A stretch of DNA of 64,000 nucleotides from DASWIG01 sp965371445 (GTDB taxonomy: Bacteria; Acidobacteriota; Thermoanaerobaculia; Multivoradales; J023). The translations under genes were made by a program, and so were the position numbers. Positions within the stretch are counted from its first letter, which is position 1. Every line of letters starts with the position of its first letter. A model generated the notes under the pieces. It was not told the DNA's origin. It searched no databases and was given only the letters and a program-made list of their open reading frames with translations. Positions 1-16,000 of the stretch are shown here, piece after piece. The DNA lies in the NCBI GenBank assembly GCA_965371445.1, contig CBDUYN010000036.1, positions 1 through 64,000 of the forward strand. The letters run 5' to 3'.

Positions 1-6153
<6,153 letters not shown>

Positions 6154-6157
<4 letters not shown>

Positions 6158-9100
6158 GCCGATCCTCCCTTCGGCACTCCGGAGCTCATCGTGGGTGAAG
6201 GCTCGAAAAGGGCTTCGAGACGCGCTGCCAGAACCTCGACGTGCGGTTGGGCGAGGATCGTGAAATGGTCTCCCCCGAGCGCCTCGACCGTCACCGGGCC
6301 TGCACACATAGAGCGCCACCTGGCGGCGGCCTGGCGGCGCCCTTCGGCGTCGAGCATCTCCGAGCAGAAAAGGGTCAGGCCTCCGGGGTAGGGCGACGGC
6401 CGATAACGGGTCATGGCCCGCAGACCGGCCGCCTGGACCTCGATCAGACGCCGGATCTGGTGGGTGCGGACGTCGACGGGAAAAAGCCCCGTGGCGTGCG
6501 CCTTCTCCAGGACGTACGGGATCCGTGCCTCAGGCTCCAAGGCCCGCAGCTCCTCTTTTTCGATCACCAGCTTCCCGCCTCCCAGATCGCGGATCAGCAG
6601 ATCCAGAATCTCCAGGTCGTCCGGATCAGAAGTCTCGGGATCCAGCAGCAGGGTGTCGATCAACGCCAGGGTGGGGGACGAGCCGCGGGTCCTCAGTTGC
6701 GCGGCCATCTCGAAGGCCAAGAGGCCACCGAAGCACCATCCCAGAAGCCGCGTGGGCTCCGCCAGGCCCTGCTCGTCGACGATTTCAAGATAGGCGGCGG
6801 CCATCTCGGCGATGTCGTCGACGACCGCGCCGTGGCCGTCGAGCCCCAAAGCCTGAAAGCCGTAGACCGGTTGCTGCGGCCCCACGGTGCCGGCCAGCTC
6901 CTGGTAGGAGAAGACCGTGCCGCCGACCGCGTGAAAACAGTAGAGCGGCGGCTCCCGGCCCGCCGTCCGCAGCGCCACCAGACTGCCGGCCACGGAGCCT
7001 TCCGGGGGCTGGAACATCTGCTCCACGCGAGTCTCAGCCGCGGCTTGGTCACCGCGCAGCCGATCCGTGAGCAGCGCCCGCCCGGCGGCCGACAGACGAC
7101 GACGCCGGGCCGCTACCGCGGCCCGGCGTTCGGCGAGACGATCGCGCTTTCCCCGCGAGCTCAGAGCAGCGGTTTCGGCCGGCGCATCGGCAGCGGCCGA
7201 AGTCGGCGCGGATTCGAGACGGCCGTCGGGGAGATAACGCACCTGCGCCGGTTCACCCCCCGCTTCGCTGCCCTGCCGGAAGCGTCGCCCCCAGACACCG
7301 ATCGGCACCGGCCGGCCGCTCGCATCCATCACTCGCGGTTGCTCCGCCCGTCGCGCCGGCCACTCGACGAGGAGCTGATGACGCTCGGAGGGCGCCAGCA
7401 GGGGCAGGGCCGAGAGGGGGCGGGAGACGTCCTCGGCGACGGCTGCGAGCATCGCCCGCAGATGGCGGATCAGGCGCAGGACGGTGGTGCGGTCGAAAAG
7501 GTCGCTGTTGTACACCAGGTCGGCACGCACCGCGCCGTCGCGACTTGCCCAGTTGAGAGCCAGGTCGAAATCGGCGGCGCCCTCGTTCCTCCTCGCCGGG
7601 GTGAGATGCAACGGGCGCAAGGTCAGCGCCGGCAGATCCCAGGACGCCTTCGGGACGTTGTCGAGAGCCACCATGACTTGAAAGAACGGCGTCTGCGACA
7701 TGTCGCGTTCCGGCCGCAACTCCTCCACCAGTTTCGTGAACGGCAGATCCTGGTGGGCATAAGCCCCCAGGGTCACCTCGCGCACCCGCGCCAGAAGCTC
7801 GGCGACCGTCGGATCGCCCTTCAAGTCGACGCGCAGCACCAGCGTGTTGACGAAAAGTCCCACGAGGTCTTCGAGCTCGGCGCGGTTGCGTCCCGCGACC
7901 GGAGCTCCGAGCAGCAGGTCGTCTTGCCCTGTATAACGCCACAGCAAAACGTCCATCACCGCGACCGTCACCATGAAAAGAGTGGCGTCACAGTCCTCGG
8001 CGAGCTTGTCCAGGGCTTCTCGCGACACCTCCGAGAGGTGGACTTGGCCGACACCGCCGCTGTAGTCCGGCGCGGATGAGCGCAAGCGGTCGGTGGGCAA
8101 CGACAACGTCCCGCTCGCCCCGGCGAGTTGGCGGCGCCAGTAGTCGATCTCTTCCTCCAGCACCTTGCCGGTGAGCCACTGCCGCTGCCAGAGCGCGAAG
8201 TCAGCGTATTGGAATTCGAGCTCCGGTAAGTGCAGCGGCTGGGTACCGGAAAACGCCAGATAATGGTCGATCAGCTCGTCGTTGAAGGTTCCTCTCGACC
8301 AGCCGTCCGAAATGATGTGGTGCATGTTGACCAGCAACAAGTGTTCGGCACCGCCGAGGTCGACGAGCAAGGTGCGCAAGAGGTGACCGCGGCTCAGATG
8401 GAACGGCCGGCACGCTTCCCGGTCGAGAAGACTCCGGCCGACGGTTTCACGCCGCGCTTCGGGCAACCCTCTGAGGTCGACCACCGACAACTTCGCCGCG
8501 CCTTCCGCGTCGATCACCTGAAACATCTGACCTTCCGCGATCAAGAAATGTGTACGTAGAGTTTCGTGACGACCCACGATGCCGGCGATGCTGGCGGCAA
8601 GCTTGGTAACATCGAGGTTTCCCAATATCGAAAAGCCTATCGATATGTTGTACGCCGAATTGTCCGGCGTCAACTGGTCAAGGAAAAAAATACGCTCCTG
8701 GGCAAAAGAGAGCGGCAGCCGGCCGTCGGCCGGACGCGGCACCTTGAAGAGCTGAGAATCCGCGGCGATCCGCTTCGTCTCGCGCAGATACGCCATGATC
8801 TCGTCCTTACGGCGGCTCAGCTCGGAACGGAGCTCCGCGTCGAGCACCCCCTTTTGCGCGCGGATCCGCAGCCGCTCCCGCTCTTCGTCGAGCGTGATCC
8901 CGACCCCGGCCCGGCGCAGTTGGCTCAAGAAACGGGTGGTCGGCAAATCTCCGTGGGTGACATCCTCCCGCGGCACGACGCTGCGATCCAAGAGGCGCTC
9001 GGTCGAACCCAAAACGTGCGACACCATGTTCGCGAGCCGCTTGTACGTGAACGCGCTGTCGACGTCGCGCAACATCAGCCGGAGCGCAAGAAGGCCCCGC

Positions 9101-9999
9101 GTCGCCAGAAAAACGTCGTGCACGTCGTCCGACACGGTGAACGCCGGACGCACTCTTCGGTACCCGGAGAGAAACGCCTGACGAAGAACCGCGAAATCGT
9201 CGCGCTCGATGAGAAAGGTAAGCGGGGTCGCGATGTCGTTGAGGTGAAAGCTCCAGGCACAATCCGTAAAATCGATCGGGCAAAACGCCTCGCCGTTCCA
9301 CAGGACGTTCTCGGTGAAGGTGAAGTCGGCATGGGTCAGGCCGTATCCGTAGCTCTCGCGCTCGGCGTCGAAAAGGCGCCATTTACCACGAATCGCATCC
9401 GCCATGTCGTTGAGCCGCCGGAAGTCCTCCCGGGAGAGGAAGCGATCCCCGCCGGACGGCTGACGGAAGTCGTCCTCACCGATCAGGTCGGCGCAGCCGA
9501 GCTGCGGCCGCTCGAAGTCGTCCGGGACGTCGAACCGTCCGCCGTGGCGATGGATGCGCCCGAGCGTCTCGCCCAGCTTCGCGCATTGCTCCGCCGTGAT
9601 CGCCTCCGCCGTCAGATGCGTTCCCGCAATCCAACGAAAGAGCACGTAGTGCCAGACGCGTCCGTCGGCGGTCGTTTCCGAGGACAGCAGCTCGCCGTCA
9701 CGCCGCGGTATCGGTTCCTGAACCGTAAGCTTCTCTTCGGCGCGCAACGCCTGCAGCCAGCGTAGCTCCGATAACGTCGCCGCTGCCGAGTGGTGGGCGG
9801 TGGCGCGCAGAAAATATTCCCCCACTCCATCCGTGGCGCTGGCGGTGACGCGAAAGGACAGACCCGTCCGCGATTGTTGCACATCGACGCGAACGATGTG
9901 ATCAAAGTCGTAATGGGTCAATATCGCCTCGGCGACACTTGTACGCGTACGCTGTTGGCGCCCACTTTCTGTGTTCTCAGGTTGTAGCTGTTCGAGCAT
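6154..9999 (-). CDS. Kinase-NRPS fusion: APH-like kinase - TubC-type docking - C - A remnant - Cys thioesterase (gene F)
   Basis: 1281 aa chimera. Residues 1-340 resemble the APH/SrkA phosphotransferase family. They show the N-lobe YFLRA, a catalytic loop HADFTFTEN (D225, N231; one residue longer than the usual HxDxxxxN) and a metal-binding D243 in PIDFTDC. Residues about 352-402 look like a TubC N-terminal docking domain (FLSQLRRAGV, then RAQKGVL and SELSRRKDEI). A C domain follows (about 425-860; HHIISDG at 560-566). After the C-A linker LLVEW comes only a scar of an A domain: MDASGRPVPIG joined almost directly to RYLPDGRLE, about 870-930. There is no A core and no carrier protein. Residues about 1010-1265 are an alpha/beta-hydrolase thioesterase with GWCFGG, so the nucleophile is Cys1089 rather than Ser; Asp in ALIDT and His in GGDHFT complete a triad. 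A GAGGTGG ribosome site precedes the ATG. The kinase substrate is unknown; self-protective or tailoring phosphorylation of the product is an inference. Confidence 0.9.
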
Positions 10000-10037
10000 T
10001 CGCCACCTCGTTTCAAACTCCTCGCGTGCCGTCGCGA

Positions 10038-13000
10038 TCAGATCTCAAATTCCTCGACTTCCTCCGCCGCCAGGTCGTTCGCAGAGTGGTCGGCCGACGA
10101 CGGCTCCGCGCGGTCTGCCCAACGCGCCAGCTCGATTCTTTCCGCCAGCTCTTCCACGGTAGGCGCTTCAAAAAAAGCTCTCAGGGGAAGCTCGACGAGA
10201 TATTTTTTCCTTATCTTCGAGAAGAGCTGGGTCACCAGGAGCGAATGGCCGCCGACGTGGAAGAAGTTGTCCCGCACGCCGAGCGTTTCGATCGCCAGCA
10301 ACTCACGCCAGAGCCCGACCAGCTCCTCCTCGAGCGGGGTCCGCGGTGCGACCGTGCTCTGCGCGTCGGCAGCGAGCTCGCGTACCGACAACGCCCGACG
10401 ATCCACCTTGCCGTTGGGGCTGAGCGGCAGCCCGTCGAGGGGAGCGAAAAAGGCCGGCACCATGTGCTCCGGCAACCTTTCGCGCAGAAACTCCCGCAAG
10501 GCCGCCGGTTCGACCTCCTCTCCCGGGCAGCTCACCAACCAGGCCACCAACTGTTGGTTCCCCGACGCCGTTTCGCGCATCACGACGACCGCCTGCTCCA
10601 CGGTCTCGTGCCGGCTGAGGGCCGTCTCGATCTCTCCCAGCTCGATGCGGAAACCCCGGAGCTTGACCTGGTGGTCGACGCGGCCGAGGAATTCCAGCTC
10701 GCCCTCCGTCGTGAAGCGCCCGAGGTCCCCGGTGCGGTAGAGACGCTCGTCCGTGGCGAACGGGTGGGGGAGGAAAGCCGTGGCCGTGCTCCGCGGATCG
10801 CTCAGGTAGCCGCGTCCCACGCCGATGCCGGCCACGAAGAGCTCTCCGGGCCGCCCGAACGGCACCGGAGAGAGGTCCGGAGCCAGGACGTAGAGCCGCA
10901 GGCTCAGCACCGGCCGGCCGATGGGAATCGTCCGCGCCGCGGCATCGACCGGGCCTCTCAGGACATGGTGAGTGACGTCGTCCGAGCACTCGGTGGGGCC
11001 GTAGGCGTTGACCAGGGGAATCCGCGGGAAGACACCGTGCCAGCGCCGTGCCAGCTCCACCGGCAGGGCCTCGCCGGTGGGCACCAGCCAGCGCAGCCGC
11101 GGCAGCGGCGACGGCACCTCCTCCTCGTCGGCGACCATCATCTGCATCATCGAAGGCACCACCTCGAGGATCGTGACGGCGTCCTCGCGGACCGCGGCGA
11201 GCAGCCGCGCCGGATCGTGCGCCACCTCGTCGGGGTAGATCACCACCCGGCCGCCGACCCAAAGCGCCGCCAGGAATTGCCAGATCGAGATGTCGAAGCA
11301 CTGCGAGGCGTTCTGGGCCACCCGGTCGCCGCTCTCGATGCCGAGGTCGAGGATCTTGGCCCGCAGGTGGTTGACCATGCCCCGCTGCTCGACCATGGCC
11401 CCCTTCGGCAAGCCGGTCGATCCGGAAGTGTAGAGCACGTAGGCCAGGTTCTCCGGACGGCCGCGGGCGGGCAGCGGCTCGGACGATTCCCCGGCCTCCT
11501 CCACGAGGTCCTCGAGCACCTGGACGCGGCACGAGGCCGGCTCCCCGAGGGCCTCGGTCAAGGACGACAGAAGCTCCCGCGACACCAGCACGAGCCCCGA
11601 GCCGCTGGCCCCGAGCACCTGACGATGGCGTCCGGCGGGATGGCGGGGATCGAGCGGCAGATAGGCGCCCCCGGCTTTCCAGATCGACAGCACGGCGAGG
11701 AGAAAGTCGATCCCGCGCTCGGCCAGGATCGTCACCACCGTCTCGCCGTCCACCCCCGCGTCGATCAACCGGCGGGCGACGGCGTTCGTCCGGCGGTCCA
11801 ACTGACGGTAGGTCGCCCTCCGATCCTCGCAGACGGCCGCCACGGCCTCCGGCGTGGCGCCGGCCTGGCGGGCGAAGAGCTCGACGAAGGCCGCCGGAGC
11901 CTCGGCCGGAGGGGTCACGTTCCATTCCAGAAGCAGCTGGTGCCGTTCGGCGGGGCCGAGAAGGGAGAGCTCCCGGAGCCGCAAAGGGTCCTGAGACAGA
12001 CCGCTCAGCAGGTGGCCGAAGTGACCGAGGATCCTCAAGGCGGCCGTGTCCTCGAAAAGGCTCGCCTCGTAGCTGAGCTTCATCAGCAGGGCCGACTCGG
12101 GCACCACGTCGACGGTCAGGGGGTAGTTGGTGCGCTCGAAGACCCGCACGTCGCTCGGCCTCAGGTCCTCGTCCTCCTGGAGCGCGGCTCCCACGGGAAA
12201 GTTCTCGAACACCAGGATGTGATCGAAGAGAGGCTGCTCGGCCCCGAAGCCGCTCCAGAGCTGCACCCGCTCCAACGGGCTGTGCTCGTGCTCGCGCGCC
12301 TCCGCGTGCGCCGCCTGCTGGGCCGCCAGCCAGGGGAAACACTCCCCTTCCGCTTCCACGCGGGCCCGCACCGGGAGGGTGTTGATGAAAAGGCCCACCA
12401 TCGACTCGCGGCCCTCCGGGCCTGCCGAGCGGCCGGAGACGGTGGCGCCGAAGAGGACGTCGCGCCGGCCCGTGGTACCGGCCAGCAGCAAGCTCCAGGC
12501 CCCCTGCAACAGGGTGTTGAGGGTCAGAGAGTGCCGCGCCGCCACGGCGCGGAGCGCCTCGGTCGTCTCGGGGGCCAGGCGGGTCTCCCGCTGCCGGTAA
12601 GCGGCCAGGTCGCGGGTGTCGCCGCGGCGGCCCTCGGCGAGGAGCGTGGGGGTGGTGAAGCCCTCCAGGGTCGCCCGCCAGAACGCCTCGGTCTCCGCGA
12701 GGTCGTGCTCGCGGAGCCAGGCGACGTACGCCCGGTAAGGAGGGATCCCCGGCGGCTCCTGGCCCCGGTAGTACGCGAGGGCGTCCCGGAAGACCAGACC
12801 CGACGACCAACCGTCGAGCAGCAGGTGGTGGTAGCTCCAGGCGAAGTGCCAGCTCTCCTCCCCCGCACGGATCAGGAGGATCCGCATCAGGGGAGCTTCG
12901 TCCAGATCGAAACCCCGGCGGATGTCGTCTTCGAGCTCGGCGTCCAGGCGCTCTCGCCGCTCGGCCGCCGACAGCTCCCTCCAGTCCTCCTCCCGCCAGG

Positions 13001-16000
13001 GGAGACGCGGCTCCTCCAGCACCAACTGCAGCGGCTCCTCGAGCCCTTCCCAGAGGAACGCCGTGCGCAGCACCGAATGGCGGCGGACCACCGACCGCCA
13101 GGCCCGACGCAGGCGCTCGGGGTCCAACGGCCCCCGAAGCGTCGCGCTGAGCTGCTCGACGTAGGTTCCCGAACCCGGCTCGTAGAGGGTGTGGAAGAGC
13201 ATGCCCTGCTGCATGGACGTCAGCGGGTAGAGGTCCTCGACCGGACCGCGGGACGCCAACAGGGCGTCGAGCGACGTCTGATCGAGGTCCGCCAGCGGGA
13301 AGTCCGAGGGCGTGTGGCCCCCGAAGCCGACCGTGCGGCAGTGGTCGATCAGCGCGCGCAGTGACTCCAGGTACCCCCGGGCGAGCGTCTCCACGGTCGA
13401 GCGACGGTGCCGCGCCCCATGCTCCCAGCGCAGCCGCAGGCGGCCCGCCTGGACACCGCCGCTGACCTCCAGCAGGCTCTCCCTCAGGCCCCGTGAATCC
13501 GCCCGCGCACCCGACGCCTCCTCCGCCGGACGCCAGAACGAGGCCGACAGCGCCGTGTCCAGTTGTCCGAGGTAGTTGAAGATCACCTCCGGATCCGGCC
13601 GCGCGCCGAGCCGCTGCCGCGCCTCCGCGGCGCCCAGATAGCGCAGCACCCCGTAGCCGACGCCATGGTGGGGCACCGAGCGCAGCCGCTCCTTGACCGC
13701 CTTCAGGGTCTCTCCCGGGCCGCCCTCGGCCACCTCCAACGACACCGGGTAGAGGCTCGTGAACCAGCCCACCGTGCGAGAAAGGTCGAGGCCCCCGACC
13801 AGCTCCTCTTCCCGGCCGTGACCCTCCAGCGCGAGGCGCAGCCCACGCTCGCCGGTCCACTTCCGGAAGGCCAGCACCAGGGCCGTCAGCAGCACCTCGT
13901 CGATGTTCGTGCGATAGACCGCCGGCACGTCGTAGAGCAGCGCCCGGGTCTCCTCCTCCGCGAGAGCCACCTCCACCTTCCGGGTCGTGGCCACGGTGTT
14001 CGGCGCCCGCGGGTCGTCCACCGGCAACGCGGCTCTGGCCCGCCCGGCCTCCGTCCAGAAGTCGAGCTCCTCGGCGAGGTCCCCCGAGCGGCCGAGCTCC
14101 TCGAGGGCCTGCGCCCAACGCCCGAACGACGCCGTCCGCGGCGGCAAGACCGGAGCCTCACCGCGCTCCAACTGCCGGTAGCAGCTCTCCAGGTCGGCCA
14201 GCAGGACGCGCCACGACACGCCGTCCACCGCCAGGTGGTGGATCACCCACAACAGGCGCTGTGCCCGCTCCGCGCCGAGATCCAGGAGCACCAGGCGCTG
14301 CAGGGCACCCCGCGAGGGGTCGAAGCCGCGGTGCGAAGCGTCCGCCACCGAGCCCAGGACCCCCGCCTGCCGATCGGACGGCACCCGCGAGAGGTCGATC
14401 ACGGTGCAGGGAGACGGACCTCCTTGCGCGCGGCTCTCCTGGTGCCAGGCTCCCGAGTCCTGGGCTCCCGAGTCCTGGAAGAAACGCAGACGCAGGGCGT
14501 CGTGGTGGAGCACCAGGACCTCCGACGCGGCGGCCAGCCGGCCGGCGTCGAGGCGCTCGACCGGCGCCAGCAGCACGGCCTGGTTGAAGTGCTGGTGGAC
14601 CGCGGAGCGCGACGCGAAGAAGGACTGCTGGATCGGCGTCAGGGGAACGGGACCGGTCACCGACGCCGCCTCGTCGCCGGCCGAGCCCGCGGCGACCGCC
14701 ACCGCCGCCTGCTCGGCGACGGTGGGATTCTGGAAGACCTGCCGCGGGCTCAGCCGCAGCCCGGCGGCGCGCGCCTGCGACACCACCTGGATGCTGAGGA
14801 TCGAATCGCCGCCCACCTCGAAGAAGTTGTCGTGGACCCCGACGTCGCGCAGCCCCAGCACCTGTCGCCAGATCCCGGCCAAAAGCTCCTCCGCCGGAGT
14901 CGACGGGGCCACGAAGCCCGCCGTTTCCTCTTGCCCGGAAGGCGACGGCAGGGCCTTACGGTCCAACTTGCCGTTGGCGGTCAACGGGATGGCGTCGAGA
15001 AACATGAACGTCGACGGCACCATGTACTCCGGCAAGATGTCGCCCAAAAAGACTCGCAGGTCCTCGACGCGCGGCGCCGCCTCCGGCGTGCGCGGCACCA
15101 CGTAGGCCACCAGGCGTCCCGCACGCACCGCCGCCGGCCCGCTGGGTCCGTCGATCACAGCCACCGCGTCGCGCACCCCTTCATACCGGGTGAGAGCCGT
15201 CTCGATCTCTCCCAGCTCCACGCGAAATCCACGGATCTTGACCTGCGCGTCCTGGCGGCCGAGGAACTCCAGGTTCCCGTCGTTGAAGAAACGGGCCAGA
15301 TCCCCCGTGCGGTAGAGCCGATCTCCCGGATGCTCCGCGAAGGGATCCGGAACGAAACGCTCCGCGGCGAGCGCCGGAGCGCTGGCATAGCCGCCGCTCA
15401 GACAATGCCCTCCGATACACAGATCACCCGGCACGCCGATCGGACAGGGGCCCATCCGGGGGTCCAGGACGAGGTAGCGGGCGTTCTTCATGGGCCGGCC
15501 GTAGGGAATGCTCGGCCACGAGGGATCGACGCGTTCGATCGGGTAGAAGTTCGACCATACGGTACATTCCGTCGCTCCACCCAGGCTGATCACTCGCGCC
15601 CGCGGAAAGCTGGCCCGCACCTGATCCGGAAGCGGCACGGGAATCCAGTCGCCGCTCAAGAAGACCCGACGCAGCGTCTCGGACCCCTCCCCCGGGCTCG
15701 GGAAAAGAGGTGCCAGCTGCTGCAGCGCCGCCGGTGCGGAATCCCAGAAGGTGATCCCGTCCTCCTGGAGCAGACGGACCAGGCGCTCCGGCTCTTCCAA
15801 ATCCTCCCCGGAAGCGATTCGGATCGAGCCGCCGGCGGCGAGCATTCCGAAGATGTCGTAGACCGACAGGTCAAAGCTCAAGGAGGCGACGAAGAGCATT
15901 CGGTCGCCGGGGCCCACCTCGAAGGTCCGATTGACCCATGCGATCAGGCGCATCGCCGGCTCGTGGCGGACCATGACTCCCTTGGGCTTGCCGGTCGAGC

